Made by a program: the position numbers and the translations under genes. The notes beneath the pieces are model-generated. The model worked only from the letters and a program-made list of their open reading frames with translations. It was not told the origin of the DNA and did no database searches. From positions 1 through 64,000 of the forward strand of contig JANQJU010000008.1 in assembly GCA_028281495.1 (NCBI GenBank): a DNA stretch of 64,000 nt, read 5' to 3'. Shown here piece by piece: positions 1 through 9,424 of this stretch (the first letter of the stretch is position 1; each line of letters begins with the position of its first letter). This DNA comes from SAR324 cluster bacterium. GTDB lineage: Bacteria; SAR324; NAC60-12.

Positions 1-133
1 CGCATCAGGATAGCTTAGGAAACAACGGGATATCAGAGTGAAGTATTTCAATAACGTCTTAATAGAGTATTTAAAGACACCCTTGTCCAAATCGCAGAAA
101 ACACCAAGAAATAACCCGCTGTCAGCTTAGACA

Positions 134-150
134 ACTCACCAATGGCGAGT
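134..150 (-). terminator. possible weak terminator hairpin
   Basis: A 7-bp stem (ACTCACC / GGCGAGT on the plus strand, with one G-T pair and a 3-base loop) lies 8 bases beyond the stop codon of the minus-strand ATPase gene. There is no clear run of T after it, so an intrinsic terminator is only possible. Bases 1-133 show no coding potential that I can support. Confidence 0.25.
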
Positions 151-157
151 CTTCTTG

Positions 158-1711
158 TTACAACCAGATCACTTCAATTTTTTTTCCTGCTTCAACGACG
201 TGCTCTCGTCGTCCCACGAGATCCCAATCTTTCACGTCTCCGCGACTGAATACGATCAGCCACCCCGAAGGCAGGCTCAGTCGGTGGAGGTAGTCGGCCA
301 GTTGTTGCCGCCCCTCTTCGAGAACGCGACGACTGTTGAGTTTCAGTTCAAACGCAAATCGCTCTCCGGCAAACTCGATGCACAAGTCCAATCGTCCGAG
401 ACCCGCTGCGTATTCCCTCCGGATGGTTCCCCCTCCATTGGTTATCCGTTGCAGCCATGACATGAGCAACAGATGATGGGCGGCTTCGGTGTAGGTTTTC
501 CGCGTGGTGATCAGTTCGCTATGCTCTTTGTAAAATTCGATGTAGCGGTCGATCACTTTGCGAATGTCGAGTTTCCCTGTTTCCAATATATACCATGCAG
601 GGTCTTGCCCTAAGCGATCTTGTCGCACTGCCGTTAGCTCGCGTGGGATGATTTCTTGGTAAATCGGGTTGGCAATTTCATCACCGTGCTTGCCTTTGCG
701 AAGCAGCCCCAAGTCCATGAGGTACTGTTTATCTTCCCCGGCAGTTTGACTCTCCTCTCCGGTCTCGGTTCCAATCAAAATGCCTTCAATGATGCGGGCC
801 ACGCGGGGTTCCGTGAGCTTGTCGGCCAATTGATCCAAATGAACATCTCGACGCAAGATCAAGCGTTCGATGGCAGCATCAACGTGTGCTTTGGAGACGG
901 TTTGCTCACGAGGAACGGCCTTGGCTTCAAAGCACAACTCTCGTCCTAAAGCATTGACCAACCAAGGCTGTCCATTGGTTTGCTCAAACACATGGAGCAC
1001 GGCATTCGGTGCAAAGGGCTGTCCGGTGGCTTCCGTATGCTGTTGATACAGATGGCGAACTTGATCGAGAGTGAAATCTGGAATGCGGACTGATTTTTCT
1101 TTGATATTGAAGGCCGACCCGCCGATCACATAACGTTTCGTTTCATCGGAATAGATTCGGTAATCGCGAATGTCTCGCAGTCCAATCAAACACAAGGCAT
1201 GAGGGAAAGATTTGGGACGTTTGTTGTACCCGTGTCTCAACTGACGTAACACGGAAATCAAGGAATCACCGATCAACGCATCGATTTCATCAATGAACAG
1301 CACCAAAGGTTTGGGCAATTCCAAACACCATTTTGTGAGGAAGGTGAGCAATCCTTGTTCCATCGAACGGATGTCAAAACAGGCTTCAGAAGGATGGTAT
1401 TCTTCAGGAAGATCTACCTGAGCTGCAAGTTCGATGGTTGAAATGACCAGGTTGTTCACACGCTCCACTTGATTTCTTAAGGCCTGTCCCCCCTCGAAAT
1501 TGGTGTATAAGGCGATATACGCTTCTTGTTGATTCAGGTGCTCCACATACTGATTGATGATCGTGGTTTTCCCGGTTTGCCGAGGCGCGTGCATGATGAA
1601 GTAGCGTTTTTCGTCCACCAGGGGTTGCAACTGCTCAAATTGATAACGGATATCCACCATATAGTGGTCTTCCGGGATACAAGCCCCAGAGCAATTGAAA
1701 AATTTTTCCAT
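158..1711 (-). CDS. AAA ATPase with C-terminal PD-(D/E)XK nuclease-like domain
   Basis: This 517-residue protein (from the second ATG) belongs to the AAA-like ATPase group often linked to prokaryotic signalling or defence; its substrate is unknown. In the frame from position 1720, the Walker A motif APRQTGKTT is at residues 45-53 and Walker B LVLFIDEID at 139-147. A C-terminal PD-(D/E)XK signature (GRLDL, then FELKL; D445, E458, K460) lies at about 440-465. I chose the ATG at 1711 because an AAAGG ribosome site sits at good distance from it and almost touches the upstream ATG at 1720. The gene is divergent from the chemosensory operon, and a paralogue with the same layout lies on the operon's other side (7626-9233). 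The domain calls are secure; nuclease activity is inferred. Confidence 0.8.
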   Translation of the reverse strand: MEKFFNCSGACIPEDHYMVDIRYQFEQLQPLVDEKRYFIMHAPRQTGKTTIINQYVEHLNQQEAYIALYTNFEGGQALRNQVERVNNLVISTIELAAQVDLPEEYHPSEACFDIRSMEQGLLTFLTKWCLELPKPLVLFIDEIDALIGDSLISVLRQLRHGYNKRPKSFPHALCLIGLRDIRDYRIYSDETKRYVIGGSAFNIKEKSVRIPDFTLDQVRHLYQQHTEATGQPFAPNAVLHVFEQTNGQPWLVNALGRELCFEAKAVPREQTVSKAHVDAAIERLILRRDVHLDQLADKLTEPRVARIIEGILIGTETGEESQTAGEDKQYLMDLGLLRKGKHGDEIANPIYQEIIPRELTAVRQDRLGQDPAWYILETGKLDIRKVIDRYIEFYKEHSELITTRKTYTEAAHHLLLMSWLQRITNGGGTIRREYAAGLGRLDLCIEFAGERFAFELKLNSRRVLEEGRQQLADYLHRLSLPSGWLIVFSRGDVKDWDLVGRREHVVEAGKKIEVIWL

Positions 1712-2376
1712 GATCCCCATCCTTTCTAAATACAGAGCTTCAGTCCATTTCTTGACTGTTTCACAAGACTGCTTCAGAAACCCGCACTTCCTGACCGTTT
1801 AACCAGACTGCTTCAGCAACCTGCACTGGGTGTTCCAAGCGGTGCAACCTTAGATGGAACGTATCATACCTGAGTGCAATGAGCACTCTCGATCCCATGA
1901 CAGCTCGCATCCCAACATTCTTGAAATTGAGCTTAATAGTTCTCAAGAATTTTAGGCTAAGCACTCAACTTAAAAGTATATAAAAAAATAAATACTAAAC
2001 TAACGACTAGAAAAACAAATTATTCATCAAATGTATTCCTTACAACGAATACAAAATAACTTTAATTTTCATATAATGAACTAACGACACTTCTCTTCAG
2101 AAAATGAATTCTTTATCCTAGATAACCTAACAAAATAAAAACAAAGGAAAAACTTAATAAAAAAATTGACCGTTTTCTTACCCCAAGGTAGAACTTAGAA
2201 AGTAGCAATATTCCACAATAGGATTCTATTGTTTAACCTCATTTAATTGCTATGACAGAAGAATCCTCTGTGTTCACTAGAGTGCTTCTCTATTTATAGT
2301 TAGGAAACAAAAGCAAACGAAGCGCATAATTTTCCACCAGGATTGAATTAAAACTCTCGAACAACAGGATGCCAGG
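1712..2376. other. AT-rich divergent intergenic region
   Basis: About 665 bases separate the ATPase gene from cheA. Bases 1754-1831 hold a 39-bp degenerate tandem repeat. Bases 1970-2330 are very AT-rich with no credible reading frame and probably carry the promoters of both divergent genes. I could not pick a convincing -35/-10 pair or a sigma-28 site here. Confidence 0.5.
1754..1831. repeat. 39-bp tandem repeat, two degenerate copies
   Basis: Copies at 1754-1792 and 1793-1831 share the core AGACTGCTTCAG and a similar start (GACTGTTT / GACCGTTT), with about nine differences. The repeat lies just upstream of the minus-strand ATPase gene. It is one of several short degenerate tandem duplications in the window. 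Confidence 0.7.
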
Positions 2377-4443
2377 ATGACCCGTGACGAAGAAAATCGA
2401 AAAATTTTTCTGGAGGAAGCTGAAGAACGGCTGGAAGAAGTGGAACATGCCCTTCTCCAGCTTGAAACAACGCCTGACAGCTCGGAGTTAATCGGTACGA
2501 TCTTCCGAGATTTTCATACGATCAAAGGGTCCGGGGGCATGTATGGATTTCATGAGATTGCAGCCTTGACCCATGAGATCGAAACCGTGTTTGATAAAGT
2601 TCGAGATGGCGAATTTGGAGTGACGAGCGAGTTAATCAATTGGAGCTTCTTAGCCAAAGATCACATCAGAAAGTTACTCTATGCCGATGTGGAAAATGCC
2701 CCTGACAATGTGGCGACCACCCAACAAATCGTGACGGCCTTTCAGCAAATAATGCAGTCTCAATTGGAAGCCGGTGGCAGCCAACTCAACGCACAACCCC
2801 AAAAGCTCCACACCTACTTAATCCGATTCCGCCCCAGTTTGACTGCTTTTGAAAAAGGGATCGACGTCACCGTCCTACTCAGCGAATTAGAGACGATGGG
2901 GCGTTGCGAAGTGATCGCGCAATCTCATGAAATCCCTCCACTCGATTCAATCAATCCCCAACATTGTTATTCGACTTGGGAGGTTCTCCTCACCACCTCC
3001 CTGGATCTCGATGCGGTCAAAGGGGTTTTTATTTTTGTTGAGGAAGAATGCGACTTGGATTTCACAACCTTGAAGGTGCCCGAATCGGAAGATCAAGAAA
3101 CTTTGCTTGATACACTTTATGACCAATTCATTTCTCAGGAGCCGCTGCACGAAGACTCCCTCCTCGAAATCTGGGAAACGCATTCTGAAGATACGGTGGT
3201 TTCCGAAGCAAAAGAAACCGAAGAGCAGCCCAGTTCCTCTAAGCCAAAAGCATCTCCATCCACCTCTCCAGAGCTTGCCAGCATTCGGGTGCATTCTCAT
3301 AAACTGGATACCCTAGTGAATTTAGTAGGGGAACTTGTGACTTTACAAGCTCGCCTCAGCCAAGTGGCATCGTTTCGAAACGACTCGGAGTTGGTCTCAA
3401 TTGTTGAAGAAGTAGGACAATACGTTGCGGATTTGCGGGATCACACCTTGAGTATCCGTATGCTCCCCATTGGTACCACGTTTAGTAAGTTCAAACGCTT
3501 GGTTCGAGATTTGTCGCAGGAGCTGGGAAAAGAAGTCGTGTTAACGACGGAGGGCGCAGAAACCGAACTGGACAAAACCGTGATCGAAAAACTGAATGGT
3601 CCGTTGGTGCACATCATTCGCAATTCCGTGGATCATGGCATTGAATCGCCAGAACAGCGGATTTCTAAAAATAAATCGCGCCAAGGAACGGTACATTTGT
3701 CCGCGAAACATTCGGGGGCGTTTGTGTTGATCCAAGTCCAGGATGATGGTTCCGGATTAAATGCCGAAGCGATTCGAAAAAAGGCGATTGAACGAGGACT
3801 CATCAAACCGGAGGATGTGCTTTCCGAGCAGGACCTCTTCTCTCTCATTTTTGCTCCTGGCTTTTCTACGGCTCAGGCGGTCACCAATATCTCCGGACGC
3901 GGGGTAGGGATGGACGTCGTCAAGAAAAGTATTGAGAACCTGGGAGGTTCCATCGAAGTTTCGAGTCAACACCATCAAGGCACCTTGTTGACTCTTAAGA
4001 TGCCATTGACGCTGGCGATTGTGGATGGGTTGTTGGTTCGAGTTGGCGATACCAGCTGTGTCATTCCCTTGTCCACTGTGGCCGAGTGTATCGAATTAAG
4101 AGAAGAGTCCATGAACAGTGGTTGTGGACGCTCCATCGTTTACATTCGAGAAAAGGTGGTGCCCTACATTCATTTAAGAAAACTTTTTAATATCGAAGGT
4201 GAAAGTCCCGCGATACGGCAGATCGTGGTTACTGAAATGGAAGAAGACCGGGTTGGATTTGTGGTGGACGAAGTGATTGGTGAACACCAAACCGTCATCA
4301 AACAGCTGAGTCGAATCTATCGTGATGTCGAAGGCATTTCAGGAGCCACGATCTTAGGCGATGGCAGCATCGCCTTAATTTTAGATGTTTTCAAATTAAT
4401 GCAAACTGCACTTTACGAAGAAAAAAGGAGGCTTAGCGCATGA
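2377..4443 (+). CDS. cheA: chemotaxis histidine kinase CheA
   Basis: CheA is the cytoplasmic histidine kinase of chemosensory arrays: it autophosphorylates on its Hpt domain and passes phosphate to receivers. The 688-residue protein has the P1/Hpt domain at about 1-110 (HTIKGSGG, H47). A P2-like segment follows at about 145-230, an acidic Ser/Pro-rich linker at about 245-290, P3 dimerisation at about 295-370, and the P4 ATPase with an N box (IIRNSVDHGIE) and G boxes (DDGSGL, GRGVGMD). A CheW-like P5 runs from about 550 to the end. It overlaps the STAS gene by an ATGA junction and is followed by a receptor and cheW, so this is one operon. No cheR, cheB or cheY adjoins it. The start has a purine-rich CAGGATGCCAGG just upstream. 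Confidence 0.95.
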   Translation: MTRDEENRKIFLEEAEERLEEVEHALLQLETTPDSSELIGTIFRDFHTIKGSGGMYGFHEIAALTHEIETVFDKVRDGEFGVTSELINWSFLAKDHIRKLLYADVENAPDNVATTQQIVTAFQQIMQSQLEAGGSQLNAQPQKLHTYLIRFRPSLTAFEKGIDVTVLLSELETMGRCEVIAQSHEIPPLDSINPQHCYSTWEVLLTTSLDLDAVKGVFIFVEEECDLDFTTLKVPESEDQETLLDTLYDQFISQEPLHEDSLLEIWETHSEDTVVSEAKETEEQPSSSKPKASPSTSPELASIRVHSHKLDTLVNLVGELVTLQARLSQVASFRNDSELVSIVEEVGQYVADLRDHTLSIRMLPIGTTFSKFKRLVRDLSQELGKEVVLTTEGAETELDKTVIEKLNGPLVHIIRNSVDHGIESPEQRISKNKSRQGTVHLSAKHSGAFVLIQVQDDGSGLNAEAIRKKAIERGLIKPEDVLSEQDLFSLIFAPGFSTAQAVTNISGRGVGMDVVKKSIENLGGSIEVSSQHHQGTLLTLKMPLTLAIVDGLLVRVGDTSCVIPLSTVAECIELREESMNSGCGRSIVYIREKVVPYIHLRKLFNIEGESPAIRQIVVTEMEEDRVGFVVDEVIGEHQTVIKQLSRIYRDVEGISGATILGDGSIALILDVFKLMQTALYEEKRRLSA

Positions 4444-4802
4444 CAACACTTCTCAATGACAACAATCCAGACCAGGACAACAATCTAGACCAGGACAACA
4501 ATCCAGACCAGGACAACACATTGATGTTGTCTGGATCTTTGACCGCAGACCAAGCAACTCAGATAAAGCAAGACTTAATGAAAACATTAGACAGCTCGTC
4601 GATTTTGAATTTAGGTTTTCAGGAAGTCACAGTGATCGACGTATCGTTCCTGCAACTGCTTCAATCGACTTATCTGACGGCCAATCGTTCAGGGAAAGCA
4701 ATCCAACTTAAGCAACCTGTTCCCGAACTACTTATTAAATTCACAATCATGAATGGTTATCAACATCATCCTTGGTGGAACGTTCATAACAAATCAATGT
4801 AA
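4440..4802 (+). CDS. STAS-domain protein (anti-sigma-antagonist-like)
   Basis: This 120-residue protein starts inside the cheA stop (ATGA overlap) and is translationally coupled to it. The first 27 residues are a six-residue repeat (DNNPDQ type) encoded by an 18-bp tandem repeat. The rest (about 28-115) reads as a STAS domain: SGSLT start, LNLGFQEVTVIDVSFLQLL core. In SpoIIAA-type proteins the phosphorylated serine lies in a D-S-S-G motif; here the aligned segment is D67-V68-S69, so the serine is retained. STAS proteins of this kind bind anti-sigma kinases or act as chemosensory adaptors. A receiver-PP2C phosphatase lies at 11965-13119, so partner switching is a reasonable inference. Confidence 0.75.
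   Translation: MTTLLNDNNPDQDNNLDQDNNPDQDNTLMLSGSLTADQATQIKQDLMKTLDSSSILNLGFQEVTVIDVSFLQLLQSTYLTANRSGKAIQLKQPVPELLIKFTIMNGYQHHPWWNVHNKSM
4458..4511 (+). repeat. 18-bp in-frame tandem repeat, three copies
   Basis: Three near-identical 18-bp units (4458-4475, 4476-4493, 4494-4511) plus a partial fourth encode DNNPDQ, DNNLDQ, DNNPDQ at the N-terminus of the STAS protein. The copies differ by a single base, which suggests recent slippage. Confidence 0.85.
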
Positions 4803-4824
4803 ATCGATTTGATAAGGAGACTGC

Positions 4825-6843
4825 ATGTTAAACGGTGTTAAATTTAGTACGAAAATGTATACGGGGTTTACGGTTGTCTTATTCCTCTTATTCGTGGTGG
4901 CTTTTACGGGATACTCGGGAATGCAAGCGACCGAGACTAGTTTTGTGAACTATCGCGAACTCGCGAGAGATACCAATCTGATGGGGCGTTTGCAGGCCAA
5001 TATGCTCTTGACCCGGATGGGTGTGAAAGATTTCTTGATGACTTCCGATGAGCAACATTTGAATAACTATAAAACTCGACATGAATTGATGCTCCAATTC
5101 TTGGAGGATGCAAAATTAGATATTCAGAAACCGGAACGGGCCAAACAAGTGACCTTTATTACTGACTACGTGGATGATTACGAAAATTCATTCACGCAAG
5201 TGGTTGACTTGATGAGGGAGCGCCACGAGATTGTCAAAACTCAATTGGATCCCCATGGACTGAAAATGCATCAAGCATTGTCAAACATCATGCAATCTGC
5301 ATTTGAGGATCAGGATGTCATCGCGGCTTACTATGCGGGAAGAGTTCTAGAACACCTACTACTGGGTCGTTTAAACATGGCGAAGTATTTGGATACCAAT
5401 GATATGGCGACCATGGGAATCGCCAAGCAAGAATTGGGAATCGAAATCCAAGAACCCTTGAATATCCTGTTAAGAGAAATTCAAAATTCAGTACGTCGTG
5501 GACTCCTCAATGAGTTTATCGAATCCCGAACAATTTACGTCGAAAACCTAGAACGCCTAGAGGTCGTCATCACCGAACGGAACCGGCAGATTAAGGAGGT
5601 GTTGGATACGATCGGACCCCAAATCTCAGAAGTGGCGGAACAGATAAAACTGTCGGTTAAAGAAGAACAGGATACCCTTGGACCCGCATTGCAATCTTCC
5701 ATTCAGCAAGCCGTACAAACCATACTTATCATTTCTATGTCGGCTCTTTTGCTAGGCATGGTCATTGCCTTTTTGATCACGCGTTCACTCACCGGTCCCT
5801 TGAAGCAGTCGGTGAAGATTGCCGAGCAACTTGCCCAAGGCAATATGCAAACAACGATTGAAGTCAAGGGCAAAGACGAGATCAACCAATTATTGGCCGC
5901 AATGAAAGTCATGGTTGGCAAGCTTCGAGAGATCGTTTCCAATGTTCAAACGGGAGCGGACTACGTGGCGTCCGGCAGTCATCAGTTGAGTTCCACCGCT
6001 CAGCAGATTTCTCGCGGGACCACCGAACAAGCCTCCTCGATCGAACAAACCTCGTCGACAATGGAAGAAATGAGCGCGACAACGAATAACAATGCCGAAA
6101 ATGCGAGTCAAACCGAGCAAATTGCCCGACAAGCGGCCAATGATGCCCAAACGAGCGGGCAGGCAGTCGGGGACATGGTCAGAGCCATGCAGGAAATTGC
6201 CGAAAAAATTTCTATTGTCGAGGAAATCTCCCGGCAAACCAACTTGTTGGCATTGAATGCTGCCATCGAGGCGGCGCGGGCAGGAGAACACGGAAAAGGA
6301 TTTGCCGTGGTGGCATCGGAAGTGCGGAAATTGGCGGAACGCACGCAAGTCGCTGCTGGGGACATCAGTCAAGTTTCCAACTCTAGCGTGGAAGTCGCCG
6401 AGCGGGCAGGCGAGATGTTGGCCAAATTGGTTCCAGATATTGAAAGAACGTCTGAGTTGGTGCGGGAAATCAGCGATGCCTGCCGGGAACAAAGTTTGGG
6501 AACAGAACAGATCAACCGGGCCATTCAACAACTGGATCAAGTGATCCAGCAAAATGCGTCGTCTTCGGAAGAAATGGCGTCGACTTCGGAAGAACTTTCT
6601 TTGCAGGCAGCCCAACTTCAAGATGCCATTTCCTATTTTAAACTAGAGCAAACCCCGGAAGGGCTAAAGTCTGCTGAAGAACGCCAGTCGACCCTTCTCC
6701 CCGCTCCTCATAACCAAAAAAGGATCGTTCAACAGACCACTCTGAAAGAAAAGCAGCCGGCTGCAAAAAAAGACAAGGGAATTGTCCTCGATTTGGGTCA
6801 AGACAAGCTTGCCCTCAACAAAGAATTTGAGCCGTATTTTTAA
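4825..6843 (+). CDS. methyl-accepting chemotaxis protein
   Basis: This transmembrane chemoreceptor has 672 residues. Its first membrane helix is at about 13-32, followed by a mostly helical periplasmic sensor (about 35-290, four-helix-bundle type) and a second membrane helix at about 296-316. A HAMP domain at about 317-370 leads to a long cytoplasmic signalling hairpin with the conserved tip ([20 protein letters not shown]). The C-terminal tail is long and flexible and ends in LNKEFEPYF, which recalls the aromatic tethering pentapeptide that binds CheR or CheB in other receptors. No cheR or cheB is in the window, so adaptation enzymes would have to be encoded elsewhere. An AAGGAG site precedes the ATG. 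The ligand cannot be read from the sequence. Confidence 0.95.
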   Translation: MLNGVKFSTKMYTGFTVVLFLLFVVAFTGYSGMQATETSFVNYRELARDTNLMGRLQANMLLTRMGVKDFLMTSDEQHLNNYKTRHELMLQFLEDAKLDIQKPERAKQVTFITDYVDDYENSFTQVVDLMRERHEIVKTQLDPHGLKMHQALSNIMQSAFEDQDVIAAYYAGRVLEHLLLGRLNMAKYLDTNDMATMGIAKQELGIEIQEPLNILLREIQNSVRRGLLNEFIESRTIYVENLERLEVVITERNRQIKEVLDTIGPQISEVAEQIKLSVKEEQDTLGPALQSSIQQAVQTILIISMSALLLGMVIAFLITRSLTGPLKQSVKIAEQLAQGNMQTTIEVKGKDEINQLLAAMKVMVGKLREIVSNVQTGADYVASGSHQLSSTAQQISRGTTEQASSIEQTSSTMEEMSATTNNNAENASQTEQIARQAANDAQTSGQAVGDMVRAMQEIAEKISIVEEISRQTNLLALNAAIEAARAGEHGKGFAVVASEVRKLAERTQVAAGDISQVSNSSVEVAERAGEMLAKLVPDIERTSELVREISDACREQSLGTEQINRAIQQLDQVIQQNASSSEEMASTSEELSLQAAQLQDAISYFKLEQTPEGLKSAEERQSTLLPAPHNQKRIVQQTTLKEKQPAAKKDKGIVLDLGQDKLALNKEFEPYF

Positions 6844-6877
6844 ACAAATATTTCCTGTGTTTTTGATAAGGAGAACT

Positions 6878-7396
6878 ATGTTAGCAGAAGCCAATGCTTC
6901 GTCGGGGCAATACCTGACATTTCGATTAGGAGAGGAGCTGTTTGCCTTCGAAATTTTTCATGTGCGGGAAGTATTAGAGTTTAAAAAAACCACCAAAGTT
7001 CCGAGAACCCCCGAATTCATGCGGGGGGTGATCAACCTTCGTGGTAGTGTGGTTCCAGTGCTGGATATCGGACTAAAATTCAATCGATCTCGCATTGTCC
7101 AGACAATCAACACTTGTGTGATTATTGCGGAACTTCCCATTGAAGAAGAAAACACCCTGATGGGAGTGCTGGTGGATGGCGTCCATGAGGTTATTGAGTT
7201 AGAAGAGGACCAAATTAGCCCTCCTCCTAAATTTGGTACCCGTCTCAAAATCGACTTTATTAAGGGGATGGGAAAACGCGAGGATGAAGAGTTTATTGTG
7301 ATTCTCAACTTGGCACAGATTTTTTCTGTAGAAGAACTCGCAATCGTCCAGGAAATCGACAAAACACCTACCGAAGTCGATTCCCTGGTTGCCTAA
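6878..7396 (+). CDS. cheW: chemotaxis coupling protein CheW
   Basis: The 172-residue CheW-domain protein links the receptor at 4825-6843 to CheA. The whole length is one CheW fold: YLTFRLGEELFAFEI, then VREVLEF, MRGVINLRGSVVPVLD and VLVDGVHEVIE are the usual blocks. I chose the ATG at 6878 because AAGGAG precedes it at proper distance. The longer frame from 6782 would run back into the receptor gene. It is the last gene of the cheA-STAS-receptor-cheW operon. Confidence 0.95.
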   Translation: MLAEANASSGQYLTFRLGEELFAFEIFHVREVLEFKKTTKVPRTPEFMRGVINLRGSVVPVLDIGLKFNRSRIVQTINTCVIIAELPIEEENTLMGVLVDGVHEVIELEEDQISPPPKFGTRLKIDFIKGMGKREDEEFIVILNLAQIFSVEELAIVQEIDKTPTEVDSLVA

Positions 7397-7447
7397 ACGA
7401 CCACACTTCGCAACGGTCTTGTTAACTCTTTTACTCAAAATCCACTG

Positions 7448-7616
7448 ATTGGTTCCAAGCCGAGTGATCGAAAGTCTACCGATTTGATTCCAAGCCAAGA
7501 TATATTTGTATATGATCGTTGTATAAAACGGATGGAGAGAAAATCCATCCTGCTTGGGCACGATACTTAGCAAATGTAATCACCAAGCACTTCCGATCAC
7601 TCGGCTTGGAGCCAAT
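7448..7616. repeat. 28-bp inverted repeat pair around a 113-bp spacer
   Basis: The left arm (7448-7475) and right arm (7589-7616) are inverted copies with 26 of 28 matches; the shared core is CCAAGCCGAGTGATCG. A second partial direct copy of the left arm (GATTTGATTCCAAGCC) begins near 7481. Inside the spacer is a 7-bp hairpin (GGATGGA / TCCATCC, about 7531-7551). The element ends 9 bases before the preferred start codon of the second ATPase gene. It could be a small non-autonomous mobile element or a bulky regulatory structure; no target-site duplication is obvious. Confidence 0.7.
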
Positions 7617-7625
7617 GCAGTGGCA

Positions 7626-9233
7626 ATGCGAACATTCTCTTCCTATGGAACACTGAATCCTCGGCGGCACTACTACGTGCAACGCACCGAATTGATCAAC
7701 ACGGGCTATGCATGGTTGGTAGGAGACGATCCCGAATTTGGAGGACACTACCTCACGGTTTGGGCACCTCGCCAAACCGGAAAAACCTGGGTCATGACTC
7801 AGGTAAAACAAAAGCTCGAATCGGAATCCCAATTTGATATCGTTTCACTCAGCTTGGGCTTTTTGGAAGGTTACGAAACTCCCAAAGCGATTCTGCAATC
7901 TCTGTTGGGCCGCATTGCCGAAAAACTACAAAAGCCGTTACCCGATGCTTCCTTGCTAGACAGCGAGAAATACCCAGATGCCTTTCAACAGTTCTTTTCC
8001 AAGGCAAATCTCGATAGGCCATTGATCCTGATTTTGGATGAATTCGATGTGCTGTTGCCGAATGCCATTCAAACCATTCTTCGGGTTTTCCGGGACATCT
8101 ACCTGATTCGGGCAGGCGAGACGATTCATTACTCCGAAAAAAGTTATTTACTGCACGGTGTCGCTGTTGTGGGCATTCGTGGCGTGCTCGGCGCAAACAG
8201 TGAAACGGGTTCTCCGTTCAACACGCAACGAAGTTTACACGTTCCCAACCTTACGCACTCTGAAGTGGATTCCATGTTCCATTGGTATGAACAGGAGAGT
8301 GGCCAAATCGTTGAGCAATCGGTAATCGACCGGATCTACTCCGAAACCCAAGGACAACCCGGTTTAGTCGGTTGGCTGGGAGAGCTCCTGACTCAAGACT
8401 ACAATCCTGATCCAAACATCTCCATTCAGCTCGAACACTGTGAACGGATGTTGATTGATGCGGTCAACACGTTGGGAAACAACACCATCACCAACCTGAT
8501 CAGCAAGGTGGCTCGATCTCCCTATCGAGAAGTCGTCCTAGAACTGTTCCAAACCCAAGAAAAAGTTCCCTTTAAATTCGACCAAGCCGAACAAAACTTT
8601 TTGTATCTCAATGGGGTGATTGATGTGGATCGGATGGAAGGCCTCCATCGCAACATTAAATTTGCTAACCCTGTTATTCAGAAACGGCTATTTAACTACT
8701 TCTCCGAAGCATTATTTACGGAGAGCGGACAAATCTTTGCTCCGTTTGAAGATTGGTCCGATACAATAACCGAAAATCATCTCAACATCGGTCGATTGAT
8801 TCAGAGGTATGAAGCCTACCTCCACACCAATCACACTTGGATATTTGCAGAGGCTCCTCGCCGCCGAGATTTACGACTTCCAGAAGCCATCTTTCATTTC
8901 AACCTGTACGCCTATCTGACCCGGATTTTCCAGAAATTCGGAGGAGCCGTCTTACCCGAATTCCCCACGGGCAACGGAAAAATCGACCTGCTCATCCGAT
9001 ATGCCAATGCCCTCTATGGTCTCGAACTCAAATCCTTCTCCACTATCCCCAGCTACCATGAGGCTATCTCCCAAGCTGCCCGTTACGGTCAACAACTTGG
9101 TCTGCAACACATCACATTGGTATTCTTCGTGGAGTCGATCAACACTGAAAATCGTACGAAGTATGAAGTCAATCCTGTCGAAAAAACGACCGGGGTGCAG
9201 GTGGACATTTTTTTTGTTGCCACTGGTGAATAA
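7626..9233 (+). CDS. AAA ATPase with C-terminal PD-(D/E)XK nuclease-like domain (paralogue)
   Basis: This ATPase has the same architecture as the gene at 158-1711. Walker A (APRQTGKTW) is preceded by FGGHYLTVW, Walker B is LILILDEFD, and a C-terminal PD-(D/E)XK-like signature reads GNGKIDLLI followed by LYGLELKSF. The frame is open from an ATG at 7554, but the residues before 7626 are encoded by the right arm of an inverted repeat, so I prefer the ATG at 7626 (535 residues). Neither start has a strong ribosome site. Together the two ATPases bracket the chemosensory operon. Family members are widespread but functionally obscure; nuclease activity is inferred from the motif only. Confidence 0.75.
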   Translation: MRTFSSYGTLNPRRHYYVQRTELINTGYAWLVGDDPEFGGHYLTVWAPRQTGKTWVMTQVKQKLESESQFDIVSLSLGFLEGYETPKAILQSLLGRIAEKLQKPLPDASLLDSEKYPDAFQQFFSKANLDRPLILILDEFDVLLPNAIQTILRVFRDIYLIRAGETIHYSEKSYLLHGVAVVGIRGVLGANSETGSPFNTQRSLHVPNLTHSEVDSMFHWYEQESGQIVEQSVIDRIYSETQGQPGLVGWLGELLTQDYNPDPNISIQLEHCERMLIDAVNTLGNNTITNLISKVARSPYREVVLELFQTQEKVPFKFDQAEQNFLYLNGVIDVDRMEGLHRNIKFANPVIQKRLFNYFSEALFTESGQIFAPFEDWSDTITENHLNIGRLIQRYEAYLHTNHTWIFAEAPRRRDLRLPEAIFHFNLYAYLTRIFQKFGGAVLPEFPTGNGKIDLLIRYANALYGLELKSFSTIPSYHEAISQAARYGQQLGLQHITLVFFVESINTENRTKYEVNPVEKTTGVQVDIFFVATGE

Positions 9234-9342
9234 GCAGGGTTTTCACCAAAATACTTTATTTACAATCAGAGAAACTTCCTCGATTTATCGGCAAAATTCA
9301 TAGCTTTTTTTCATTCCTCTTTTTCATTCTATGACTATTTTT

Positions 9343-9396
9343 TCTATAAAATAGAATAAATAATTGACATCTCAGTAATTTATTCTATTTTATAGA
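9343..9396. promoter_or_regulatory. paired PadR-type operators flanking a -35 box
   Basis: A perfect 19-bp inverted repeat (arms 9343-9361 and 9378-9396) is separated by 16 bp. Each arm contains its own palindrome, TCTAT-N3-ATAGA. The spacer carries a perfect -35 hexamer TTGACA (9364-9369), and a TATTTT -10 (9386-9391, spacing 16) falls inside the right arm. A regulator on both arms would block RNA polymerase. The next gene, 29 bases downstream, encodes a PadR protein, so autorepression is the natural reading. Confidence 0.8.
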
Positions 9397-9424
9397 TTAA
9401 ATAATCTCATCGAAAGGATACCAA

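Noticed and set aside
77..90. Shared AAGGGTGTCTT between the window start (reverse strand) and the leader near 24100
   Set aside because: Only about 11 bases agree and the surroundings differ; chance is likely.
1761..1964. 67-residue minus-strand frame upstream of the first ATPase gene
   Set aside because: Its sequence largely comes from the 39-bp tandem repeat, and it has no recognisable domain.
5890..6621. 243-residue minus-strand reading frame opposite the receptor gene
   Set aside because: It is antisense to the conserved signalling domain of the chemoreceptor and has no ribosome site or family match.
7554..7564. Sigma-28 -10 box (GCACGATACTT) upstream of the second ATPase
   Set aside because: The 10-11 base match to the other two sites is notable, but the nearest TAAAAC lies about 27 bases away, far from the required 11.
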